64,000 bases of DNA from Rhodoflexus caldus (GTDB lineage Bacteria; Bacteroidota; Bacteroidia; Cytophagales; Thermoflexibacteraceae). Under the pieces are notes generated by a model that searched no databases, was not told the origin of the DNA, and worked only from the letters and a program-made list of their open reading frames with translations. The stretch spans positions 1-64,000 of the forward strand of contig NZ_JAJPRF010000003.1 in NCBI RefSeq assembly GCF_021206925.1, written 5' to 3'. A program made the position numbers and the translations under genes. Positions 17,492 through 25,134 of the stretch are shown here, piece by piece (position 1 is the stretch's first letter; each line of letters starts with the position of its first letter).

Positions 17492-18922
17492 TTAGTCCAA
17501 CACAAAAGTTTGTCCTTTTTCGGGCATGGCCACTTGTTGGTAGCCTTCGGTTGAAAGCAGGGTACGGAATGCTTCCATTGAATCGGTTTCGCCATGCACC
17601 AAAAATAGCTGTTTCAAACGGTCGGGTGCCTGTTGTTTAACAAACTTTATCAGGTCGTCTTGGTCGCCGTGCCCGCTGAAAGCATCGGTGTACTTCACTT
17701 TGGCAAGTACAGGGATTTCTTGGTCGCCCACGCGGAGCGAGGGAATACCGTCCAGCAGTTGTCTGCCAAGTGTATTTTCGGCGCTGTAACCAATCATCAG
17801 AATGGTACAGTAGGGGTTAGACAGGTTGTGGCGAATGTGGTGCTGAATGCGCCCGCCTTCCAGCATACCCGAAGAAGAAATGATGATACAGGGCTCGCGG
17901 TAGTTGCTGATGGCCTTGCTGTTTTTCAGGTCTTCCACAATCACCAGATTGTCAAAATCAAAAAGGGTATCGTGGGTTGCCAGAAAATCGCGGGCATCTT
18001 TGTTGAGCATTTTGCTGTAGCGCGCGTAGATTTTCGTGCTTTGCAGTGCCATCGGGCTGTCGGAAAACACCTTGATAGGTGGCAACCGCCTTTGCGTAGC
18101 CAACTTGTTGAACGTATAGAGCAATGACTGCGTGCGGCCTACACTAAACGACGGGATAATCAGCCTGCCGGGCTTCTCCACACAGGTTTCTATGATGGCT
18201 TTTTCCAGCTCTGCCTCCACTTCTACGTTGGGCGTATGATTGCGTCCGCCATAGGTACTTTCGCAAATCAGGTAATCTACTTGCGGAACAGGCGAAGGGT
18301 CGGGCAGCAGCGGGTAGTTATAGCGCCCTATATCTCCCGAAAACAGAATGCTGCGCTGTTTGCCGCCCTCATTTACTTCTATGAGAATATTGGCAGCGCC
18401 AAGCAAATGGCCGGCAGGTATAAATGTGATGTGCAATCCTTTTTTAACCTGAAAGCGCTGATTGAAAGCGATACCGACAAAACTATCCATCGCTGCATCC
18501 ACTTGTTTTTCAATGTACCACTCGTTCACTACGTTGGGCGGCGGCAACTGCTTCTTCTTTTTCTTTTTGGAAAGATTTTGCAGCCGGCGGCGGTGCAATG
18601 CAGCCGAATCGGTCAATAACAGGTGGGTGAGGTCTATGGTAGGAGAAGTACACAGCACTTGCCCTTCGTAACCTTCGCGATACAGATTGGGAATATTTCC
18701 CGAATGGTCTATGTGGGCGTGGGTTAATAATACCAGATTGAGCGTACTTGCATCAAACGGAAAAACTGACCCCGGAAATGCCTGCGGCAACTCTTCTTCT
18801 TTGCCGCGTTCTCTGTCCATATCAAAACCGCAATCTATCAGGATGCGATAATCGTCTTCCAATTCCAATAAATACATGCTGCCCGTAACCTGCCGGGCAG
18901 CCCCCCAAAATGTCAGCTTCAT
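17492..18922 (-). CDS. Metallo-beta-lactamase/beta-CASP RNA-processing nuclease
   Basis: This 476-residue protein has the MBL motif H68-A-H70-I-D72-H73, the downstream histidine in AGHLLGAANI, the aspartate in FSGDIGR, a beta-CASP insert (about 210-380), and a C-terminal Zn-metallo hydrolase RNA-binding segment with SGHGDQDDL and VHGETDSM. It is the family of CPSF73-like and archaeal FEN/CPSF nucleases that cut or trim RNA. Bacterial members are poorly studied. A lysine-rich insert (KKKKKK) lies near 120. A TATTTTG box sits 5 bases before the ATG. It leads an operon with the LptF/LptG and EamA genes. Confidence 0.93.
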   Translation of the reverse strand: MKLTFWGAARQVTGSMYLLELEDDYRILIDCGFDMDRERGKEEELPQAFPGSVFPFDASTLNLVLLTHAHIDHSGNIPNLYREGYEGQVLCTSPTIDLTHLLLTDSAALHRRRLQNLSKKKKKKQLPPPNVVNEWYIEKQVDAAMDSFVGIAFNQRFQVKKGLHITFIPAGHLLGAANILIEVNEGGKQRSILFSGDIGRYNYPLLPDPSPVPQVDYLICESTYGGRNHTPNVEVEAELEKAIIETCVEKPGRLIIPSFSVGRTQSLLYTFNKLATQRRLPPIKVFSDSPMALQSTKIYARYSKMLNKDARDFLATHDTLFDFDNLVIVEDLKNSKAISNYREPCIIISSSGMLEGGRIQHHIRHNLSNPYCTILMIGYSAENTLGRQLLDGIPSLRVGDQEIPVLAKVKYTDAFSGHGDQDDLIKFVKQQAPDRLKQLFLVHGETDSMEAFRTLLSTEGYQQVAMPEKGQTFVLD

Positions 18923-18927
18923 TCTCT

Positions 18928-18959
18928 CAAAATATCTTTAACAGTATGTCTGCGCGCAA
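18928..18959 (-). promoter_or_regulatory. Promoter of the beta-CASP operon, close to the ATG
   Basis: TTG (18959-18957) is followed after 22 bases by TATTTTG (18934-18928). The first T is 12 bases before the A of ATG 18922, so the mRNA should be leaderless. The TTG end touches the family A palindromic repeat. Confidence 0.45.
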
Positions 18960-18990
18960 ACCCGACAGGTTTTGGAAACCCGTCAGGTTT
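18958..18990. repeat. Palindromic intergenic repeat, family A (copy 2)
   Basis: The arms AAACCCGACAGGTTT and AAACCCGTCAGGTTT flank a short centre; this is the same element as 5359-5390 with a few substitutions. It lies just after the PurF-like gene and just before the promoter of the beta-CASP gene. It may act as a terminator hairpin for the PurF-like gene. Confidence 0.75.
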
Positions 18991-18998
18991 GCCTCAAC

Positions 18999-20894
18999 TC
19001 AATAAGCCCGCTCATGCGAACCTTCCATAAACTTGATAAACGCCTTATTAACAATGTAATTACCGCCCGGCGTAGGATAATCACCCGTAAAGTACCAGTC
19101 GCCGATATGATTGGGGCAGGCACGATGCAGATTCTCTACGGTTTGGTACACCACCTTCACTTCTGCCTGAATGTGTGGCTGCTTTACTATCTGCGCCACT
19201 TTATCGGAAATTTGCTCGTAGGTGAACGGCGCATAAATTTCCTTCACATGATTCACTATTTTGTGGCTTTCCAGCTTAACGGCATCCAAACATTTCTGAT
19301 AAACCTCTTCCAGCAAATAAAGTTTTTTGTGTTCCTTCAACAGCTCGCGTGCGGCACGGAAAGCAACAAACTCTTGCATACGCGACATATCAATGCCGTA
19401 ACAATCGGGAAAGCGAATCTGTGGCGCGGAAGAAACTATCACAATACGCTTGGGCTCTAATTTTTCCAGCATATTGATGATGCTTTTCTCTAAGGTGGTG
19501 CCGCGCACAATGGAGTCATCTATTACAACAATGGTATCCTGCCGCTTTTTGATAACCTCGTAGGTGGTGTCGTACACGTGCCCTACCAAATCGTCGCGAT
19601 GCGCATCATCGGTAATGAAGGTGCGCAACTTGGCATCTTTAATCACCAATTTTTCCACTCGCGGACGGAACGAAAGCACCGATTCCAAGTCTTTGGCACT
19701 GAGTTTTCTCTCGGCAATGGCTTTCTTTCGCTGCTCAATCAGAAACTCCTCTATGCCCTGCATCAAGCCCAGAAAGGCTGTTTCGGCCGTGTTGGGGATG
19801 TAGGAAAAAACGGTATTATTCAGGTCGTAGTCAATGGCTTTCAGAATTTGGTCGCGGAGCAAATAGCCCAAGGCCTTCCGTTCCTGATAGATTTCGGGGT
19901 CGTTGCCGCGTGAAAAATAAATGCGCTCAAAACTGCACGAACGCTTGGGCAGCGACTCGGTAAACGGCAACATCCGATAGTCGCCTTCTTTGTCTATAAT
20001 CAGCGCGTGGCCGGGCGTAATTTCCTGAATCTGGTTGTATTGGCAACCAAAAGCCGTTTTGATGGCGGGTTTTTCGGAAGCAACAACTACTACCTCATCA
20101 TCGGCGTAATAGTAGGCCGGACGAATGCCGGCAGGGTCGCGTGCGACAAATGCTGCGCCGTAGCCTGTCAAACCGGCCATGGCATAGCCGCCGTCAAAGT
20201 CTTTGCAGGCACGCTGCAATACGCGCTGCAAGTCAATGTGTTTTTCCAGCAGCGTTGTAATCTCTTGATTGTCAAAGCCCTGCTGATTGTAGTGGTCGAA
20301 CAGGCGTTGGTTTTCGGTATCCAGAAAATGTCCTATTTTTTCCAGTACGGTAACTGTGTCGGCTTTGGCTTCGGGGTGCTGACCTAAACTGATGAGTTTT
20401 TCAAACTGTTCATCTACGTTGGTCATGTTGAAATTGCCTGCCACAATCAGATTGCGGCTTCGCCAGTTGCTGCGGCGGATGAACGGGTGCACACTCTCAA
20501 TGCCATTGCCGCCAAACGTTCCGTAGCGCAAATGCCCCAGCCATAACTCGCCGGTATAAGGCACGTTATTTTTTAACCAGTTGGCGTTCAGGTATTTGTC
20601 AGGATACTTTTTCTGTATTTTCCGAAGCACTTTACCCACTTTTTTGAAAATGTGTGCGATGGGCTGAGCTTTCACGGAACGCACCCGATGCATGTACGGA
20701 TTGCCGGGGCGCGGATTGATGACGATGTTTGCCACACCGGCACCGTCCTGCCCGCGGTTGTGTTGCTTTTCCATCAGAAGGTACAGGCGATTAATGGCGT
20801 AAGCAGGTGTGCCGTATCGCTCAATATAATAGGAAAGGGGCTTGCGAAGCCGAATCAGCGCAATGCCACATTCATGGCGGATAAAGTCGCTCAT
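18999..20894 (-). CDS. purF: Amidophosphoribosyltransferase, long Bacteroidota form
   Basis: This enzyme makes 5-phosphoribosylamine from PRPP and glutamine, the first step of purine synthesis. The N-terminal glutaminase domain starts MSDFIRHECGIALI, with Cys9 as the nucleophile, followed by QHNRGQDGAG and LGHLRYGTFG. The C-terminal phosphoribosyltransferase domain has the PRPP loop VVIDDSIVRGTT at about residue 458. At 631 residues it is longer than standard PurF (about 470-510). The extra length lies mainly between the domains (about 200-400) and at the C-terminus. ATG 20894 was chosen to keep the cysteine near the N-terminus; a start at 20939 would add 15 residues. A TACATTTG box lies 25 bases upstream. 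Confidence 0.88.
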   Translation of the reverse strand: MSDFIRHECGIALIRLRKPLSYYIERYGTPAYAINRLYLLMEKQHNRGQDGAGVANIVINPRPGNPYMHRVRSVKAQPIAHIFKKVGKVLRKIQKKYPDKYLNANWLKNNVPYTGELWLGHLRYGTFGGNGIESVHPFIRRSNWRSRNLIVAGNFNMTNVDEQFEKLISLGQHPEAKADTVTVLEKIGHFLDTENQRLFDHYNQQGFDNQEITTLLEKHIDLQRVLQRACKDFDGGYAMAGLTGYGAAFVARDPAGIRPAYYYADDEVVVVASEKPAIKTAFGCQYNQIQEITPGHALIIDKEGDYRMLPFTESLPKRSCSFERIYFSRGNDPEIYQERKALGYLLRDQILKAIDYDLNNTVFSYIPNTAETAFLGLMQGIEEFLIEQRKKAIAERKLSAKDLESVLSFRPRVEKLVIKDAKLRTFITDDAHRDDLVGHVYDTTYEVIKKRQDTIVVIDDSIVRGTTLEKSIINMLEKLEPKRIVIVSSAPQIRFPDCYGIDMSRMQEFVAFRAARELLKEHKKLYLLEEVYQKCLDAVKLESHKIVNHVKEIYAPFTYEQISDKVAQIVKQPHIQAEVKVVYQTVENLHRACPNHIGDWYFTGDYPTPGGNYIVNKAFIKFMEGSHERAY

Positions 20895-20918
20895 GCGAAG
20901 GCTAAAAATAAAGAAGTG

Positions 20919-20926
20919 CAAATGTA
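20919..20926 (-). promoter_or_regulatory. Candidate -7 box (TACATTTG) of the purF-like gene
   Basis: It matches TAnnTTTG, 25 bases before ATG 20894, and would leave a leader of about 20 bases. It also argues against the longer start at 20939, which lies upstream of it. Confidence 0.45.
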
Positions 20927-20985
20927 CACCTTTTCCCATAGTTTTCTATGGGCTGTTTGCAGGTGATTGGCAATTAGCAGAACCT

Positions 20986-21450
20986 TTATTTGATAACGGC
21001 TATCGCCTCAATTTCAATCAGCACTTCGGGGTCGTAGAGTGCTTCTACGCCTGCGAGCGTACTTGCAGGCGGCTGCTCCATATTTAGGTAGTTGCGGCGA
21101 ATTTCGCGGATGCGGTTGCGGCGCTCAATGGTCAGCCCCACTACGTAGGTATTCATTTTTACCACATCGGCAAAGGTTGCACCGGCGGCTTTCAGGGCTG
21201 TTTGCAGATTTTCAAACACCTGCCTCGCTTGTGCATCAAAGTCATTTTTGCCCACTATCTGCCCCTGTGCATCGGTGGGCACTTGCCCCGAAAGGTAAAT
21301 GGTTGTTCCGCCGCTTACTTTGACCACATGTGTATAGCCGGGCGGCTTAGGCCACTCCGAAGGATTGATAAATTCTACCACCTTGGGTTGTTGTGCATGA
21401 GCAGCTATACCCACAAACGTAAAGATGGTAATCAAAAAGAGAGTTTTCAT
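20986..21450 (-). CDS. Secreted Rid (YjgF/UK114) family protein
   Basis: A signal peptide (MKTLFLITIFTFVGIAAHAQ) precedes a complete Rid domain: TTIYLSGQVPTDAQGQIV, QARQVFENLQTALKAAGA, VVKMNTYVV and IEIEAIAVIK. RidA deaminates reactive enamines in the cytoplasm. This protein is 154 residues and should be exported. The arginine that RidA uses before its conserved end (ARS in E. coli) is replaced here: the segment reads PPASTLAGVEALYDPE. It is therefore likely another Rid subfamily without that deaminase activity. It appears monocistronic. Confidence 0.88.
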   Translation of the reverse strand: MKTLFLITIFTFVGIAAHAQQPKVVEFINPSEWPKPPGYTHVVKVSGGTTIYLSGQVPTDAQGQIVGKNDFDAQARQVFENLQTALKAAGATFADVVKMNTYVVGLTIERRNRIREIRRNYLNMEQPPASTLAGVEALYDPEVLIEIEAIAVIK

Positions 21451-21502
21451 GGTTATTAACAGTAACGTTAAATGAGTGTTCTGCTCCTCAAATCTGCACC
21501 GC

Positions 21503-22789
21503 TTACCCCGCCGAAATAACCGAAAAACCGCCTTTCAAGTGGTTTTCGGCAGCCTGCAACAGGTCATCGGTTGTAATTTTATTCAGCGATGAAACATAGT
21601 GATGGTAGAAGTCTTCGGGTAGCCCGTGGTGATAAATGCCTTTGTAGCGATTGGCTATGGCAAAAGCCGTATTCAGCGAACCAATAAACGACCCTTGCAT
21701 ATAGTTTCGCACCAAATTCAACTCATCGGTATCTATGGGCTGCTCAATCATCCCCGCTATTTCCTTGTGGATTTCACTGATGGCCAGCTCGCGCAAATCC
21801 TTCTTTACATCTGCGCCAATTACCAGATAAGATGCCTGTTGCAGCGTAACCAGATTGGCATAGATGCCATAGGTAAGTCCTTTTTCTTCGCGAATGTTTT
21901 GCATCAAGCGCGAGCCGAAATAGCCGCCTAAGGCTTCTACAAGCAAGGAAAGCGTAAGGTAGTCCCTGCTGTTTTTGCCCTGTTCCAACACAATGATTTT
22001 GCCAATGCGAATAGAACTTTGCACAGCGTTTTCCTTCGGCTGATAGAGGGTAACAGGTTCAATGGCCGGTGCATGGCCGCTTAGGGTTGGTGCCGTAACA
22101 TGACTCACGGGCAATGTACCCAGCGTTTCGGCAAACAGTTGCACATCGTCGGGCTCAAACTGCCCTGCCGCAATTATCTCAAAGGATTTTCCTGAATAGT
22201 ACTGTTCATAGAATTGCTGCACCTCTTCTTGCGAACTGTCGAGCAACTGCTGCTCGGTGATAACGCTGCCGTAGGGATGCGTTGCACCAAAAATGCTCTC
22301 CCTGAACAAGTTAGTGGCTACGGTAGCCGTTTTTTCTAAATTGATGCGGATGCCCTGAGCAGTAACGTTTTTCAGTTTTTCTAACTGACGTTCGGGGAAA
22401 ACAGATTCTGCAAGCATTTCCTGCACCAATCCAAGCATCGGGCGCAAGTGTTTGTGCAGGCAGTAAAACTCTACTTCGCTGTGGTCGAGCCCGGGGCTGA
22501 GTTCCAAAAACGCACCCATTTGGTCTATGGCAGCCATGAGCGATGCAGCAGAACGATGCTTTGTACCTTCTGCCAACATTTTATTGGTCAGATAGGCAAC
22601 GGCGCGCTGCTTGCCTGCCAACCTGCCCGTATTGAAATTGAGTTGTACATTAACGGTTGGCTGAACGCCTGCATTAATCAGTCGCAGTCGGATGCCATTG
22701 GGCAATATAAAAGTTTGCGGGCGTACCAAAGGAAAATCTTCTAAGGCAAACGCCTGAGGCGCAATTGTACGGTCTAAGGGTTGTTCCAT
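21503..22789 (-). CDS. M16 peptidase-fold protein lacking the zinc-binding motif
   Basis: This protein of 428 residues has two M16 (insulinase/MPP) domains (about 20-190 and 200-420), with PNGIRLRLIN, the REEKGLTYGIYANL signature, and the typical two-lobe spacing. Active M16 peptidases carry HxxEH; the matching place here reads AYLTNKMLAEGTKHRSA, with no HxxEH. It therefore resembles the non-catalytic partner (MPP-alpha-like) of a two-subunit protease. In many Bacteroidota an active M16 gene is adjacent, but none is present here. ATG 22789 was chosen because a TACTTTTG box ends 3 bases upstream and the extra 30 codons look non-coding. Confidence 0.88.
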   Translation of the reverse strand: MEQPLDRTIAPQAFALEDFPLVRPQTFILPNGIRLRLINAGVQPTVNVQLNFNTGRLAGKQRAVAYLTNKMLAEGTKHRSAASLMAAIDQMGAFLELSPGLDHSEVEFYCLHKHLRPMLGLVQEMLAESVFPERQLEKLKNVTAQGIRINLEKTATVATNLFRESIFGATHPYGSVITEQQLLDSSQEEVQQFYEQYYSGKSFEIIAAGQFEPDDVQLFAETLGTLPVSHVTAPTLSGHAPAIEPVTLYQPKENAVQSSIRIGKIIVLEQGKNSRDYLTLSLLVEALGGYFGSRLMQNIREEKGLTYGIYANLVTLQQASYLVIGADVKKDLRELAISEIHKEIAGMIEQPIDTDELNLVRNYMQGSFIGSLNTAFAIANRYKGIYHHGLPEDFYHHYVSSLNKITTDDLLQAAENHLKGGFSVISAG

Positions 22790-22792
22790 AAG

Positions 22793-22800
22793 CAAAAGTA
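22793..22800 (-). promoter_or_regulatory. -7 box (TACTTTTG) abutting the M16 gene start
   Basis: The first T is 11 bases before the A of ATG 22789. Transcription from it would begin at the start codon. No -33 TTG at the usual distance was found. Confidence 0.4.
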
Positions 22801-22890
22801 CGAGTTTCCGACGGGTTGAATGATACAGGTCATCTTTTCCATTGACCAATACAGCGAAATTTGCAGCCAAAACGCCCAAATGAGCCCATT

Positions 22891-23880
22891 ATGAAAACGC
22901 TCTGTTACTCTCTTAAACCGTTTGAACGCCCGGGCATGGTGCAGGCCAACCATCGCAAACACGAACTGATTTTCAACGAACAAAGCCTTTCTTTGGAATC
23001 GGCAGCACTTGCCGAAGGCTGCGAAGCCGTTTCTATTTTTACTAACGATGATGCTTCGGGAGATGTGCTGAAAGCACTTCACAGACTCGGCGTAGGGTAC
23101 ATAGCCTTGCGCTCGGCAGGGTATAACCACGTAGACTTAACAACGGCACGCCGATTGGGCATTCGCATTGCCAATGTGCCGGCCTATTCGCCCAATGCCG
23201 TGGCAGAGCAAGGCGTAGCACTGCTGATGGCACTCAACAGGCGAATCGTAGAAAGCCAGTGGCTCATGCAAATGCAGGATTTTCGCTTAGATACACTTAC
23301 AGGCTTCAATATTCACGGCAAGACCGTTGGTATTATCGGCACGGGGCAAATAGGGATGGCTTTTGCCAAAATTATGAACGGCTTCGGCGTTCGGCTGCTT
23401 GGCTTTGACCCGCAACAAAACCCCGAGGCAGCCGCTATCGGCCTAACCTATGTTTCGTTGGAGCAACTGCTGTGCGAAAGCGATATTATTTCCATTCACT
23501 GCCCGCTGAACGAGCACACCCAATACATGATTGATGAGCCGCAATTTGCACTGATGAAAGAAGGTGTGTATATTGTCAATACGGCACGCGGCGGCATTGT
23601 GCGCACATCTGCACTTATCCGCCACCTGTCGGCGGGCAAAGTAGGCGGAGCCTGTTTAGATGTGTATGAACGCGAAAAAGGCTTGTTCTTTTTTGACCAC
23701 AGGCATACCATTATGCAGGATGAAGAGTTTATCCGCCTGCGCAGTTTTAAAAATGTGCTGATAACAGGTCATCAGGGTTTTTTAACGGTAGAGGCCTTGC
23801 GCAATATTGCAGATACTACCATTGAAAACTTGGACGCATGGGAGCAGCACGGACGTTCGCCAAACGATTTGACAGACTAA
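22891..23880 (+). CDS. D-2-hydroxyacid dehydrogenase (D-lactate dehydrogenase-like)
   Basis: This NAD-dependent oxidoreductase has about 329 residues. It has the N-terminal catalytic half (RSAGYNHVDL), the Rossmann motif GIIGTGQIG, and the catalytic set: arginine in NTARGGIV, a glutamate near VYEREKGLFF, and histidine in ITGHQGFLTVEAL. The DHRHTIMQDEEFIRL insertion and the GHQGFLT form are typical of fermentative D-lactate dehydrogenases, which reduce pyruvate to D-lactate. ATG 22891 (MKTLCYSLKPFE) was chosen over an upstream TTG. It is followed 15 bases later by the S2P protease gene. Confidence 0.9.
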   Translation: MKTLCYSLKPFERPGMVQANHRKHELIFNEQSLSLESAALAEGCEAVSIFTNDDASGDVLKALHRLGVGYIALRSAGYNHVDLTTARRLGIRIANVPAYSPNAVAEQGVALLMALNRRIVESQWLMQMQDFRLDTLTGFNIHGKTVGIIGTGQIGMAFAKIMNGFGVRLLGFDPQQNPEAAAIGLTYVSLEQLLCESDIISIHCPLNEHTQYMIDEPQFALMKEGVYIVNTARGGIVRTSALIRHLSAGKVGGACLDVYEREKGLFFFDHRHTIMQDEEFIRLRSFKNVLITGHQGFLTVEALRNIADTTIENLDAWEQHGRSPNDLTD

Positions 23881-23895
23881 TAACTCATTAAACAC

Positions 23896-25011
23896 ATGAA
23901 GTATTCTCTCTCTTTGGGCAAAATTCTGGGCATCCATGTACAAATTCACTGGACATTCCTCATCCTCATCGGCTGGATTGTAATAAGCAACCTGAGCGCA
24001 GGCAACAGCACCGAACAAACGCTTTGGGCAGTCCTTTTTGTGCTTACCATTTTTGCCTGTGTAACGCTGCACGAATTTGGTCATGCACTGGCGGCACGTC
24101 GCTACGGCATTGAAACACAAGATATCACCCTTTTGCCTATCGGAGGCTTGGCACGGCTGGCTTCCATGCCCGAAAAACCGATGGAAGAACTGGTTGTTGC
24201 ACTGGCAGGCCCGGCAGTGAATATTGTCATCTCTGCGCTCATCTATCCATTTCTGCATATATCCGAAGGAACGGAAATTTCCCTCAACCTGCGCGCTGTT
24301 GATGGCGATACTTTTTTGCTGAGTCTGATGGCCGTCAATTTATGGCTGGCACTGTTCAACATGATTCCTGCTTTCCCGATGGACGGGGGGCGCGTACTGC
24401 GTGCATTGCTGTCGTTCCGCATGGAGCGAGCAGCGGCAACCCGTGTAGCTGCTGCTATCGGGCAATTTCTTGCCATTGGTTTTGTTATTTTGGGTTTCCT
24501 TGGCAATCCCTTCCTGATTTTTATCGGCTTTTTCATATTCCTTGGTGCACAGGGAGAAGCCGAACTTGCACAGACCAAGTCTGCTTTGCAGGGCTATCGG
24601 GTAGCTGATGCAGTGATGCACGACTTCATGACTTTGCAAACTTATCAGCCATTGCAGGCAGCGGTAGATTTACTGCTCAACGGGCAATCGCGCAATTTCC
24701 TCATTTTAGACCAAGACCGCCCCGTAGGTACGCTCAGCCGCGATGAAATTGTACGGGCACTTTCACAATACGGAGCCGAAGTGCCTGTAAGTCAGGTAAT
24801 GAACCCCGAGCTGGTATTTTTACAGGCTGAAATGCCTCTGGAAATTGCTTGGCAGAAAATGCAGCAACACCGCATAGAGTTTGCGCCGGTTATGCACCAG
24901 CAGCACCTGTTGGGCGTGTTAGATGTAGAAAACATCGCCGAGTTTATGATGGTACAAAGCGTGCTGAAATCATCGGAAGCACGCAGCAACTTTGCAGCAA
25001 AGCCTGTATAG
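23896..25011 (+). CDS. Site-2 protease family zinc metalloprotease with CBS pair
   Basis: This 371-residue intramembrane protease has H59-E60-F-G-H63 in the second membrane helix and the third zinc ligand in PAFPMDGGRVLRA (D163). About six membrane helices (to about 225) are followed by two cytoplasmic CBS domains (about 240-360). This is the S2P subgroup with CBS domains (SpoIVFB/S2P class 3), whose CBS pair may bind adenosine nucleotides to set activity. Such proteases release membrane-held regulators. It is 15 bases downstream of the dehydrogenase and probably co-transcribed. Confidence 0.93.
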   Translation: MKYSLSLGKILGIHVQIHWTFLILIGWIVISNLSAGNSTEQTLWAVLFVLTIFACVTLHEFGHALAARRYGIETQDITLLPIGGLARLASMPEKPMEELVVALAGPAVNIVISALIYPFLHISEGTEISLNLRAVDGDTFLLSLMAVNLWLALFNMIPAFPMDGGRVLRALLSFRMERAAATRVAAAIGQFLAIGFVILGFLGNPFLIFIGFFIFLGAQGEAELAQTKSALQGYRVADAVMHDFMTLQTYQPLQAAVDLLLNGQSRNFLILDQDRPVGTLSRDEIVRALSQYGAEVPVSQVMNPELVFLQAEMPLEIAWQKMQQHRIEFAPVMHQQHLLGVLDVENIAEFMMVQSVLKSSEARSNFAAKPV

Positions 25012-25103
25012 TCGCTCTGTGTGTAATTTTTTCAGCTTTCGGTGAATCTGCCGTACTTTTAGGTACAATTTTTATGGTATTCATGCTGTACCGTAAATTT
25101 AGA

Positions 25104-25111
25104 TATCTTTG
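25104..25111 (+). promoter_or_regulatory. Candidate -7 box (TATCTTTG) of the T9SS cassette
   Basis: It matches TAnnTTTG and lies 23 bases before the ATG at 25135, giving a leader of about 18 bases. No clear -33 TTG was found. Confidence 0.45.
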
Positions 25112-25134
25112 AAAGTCTGATTTGTACCATCCCA

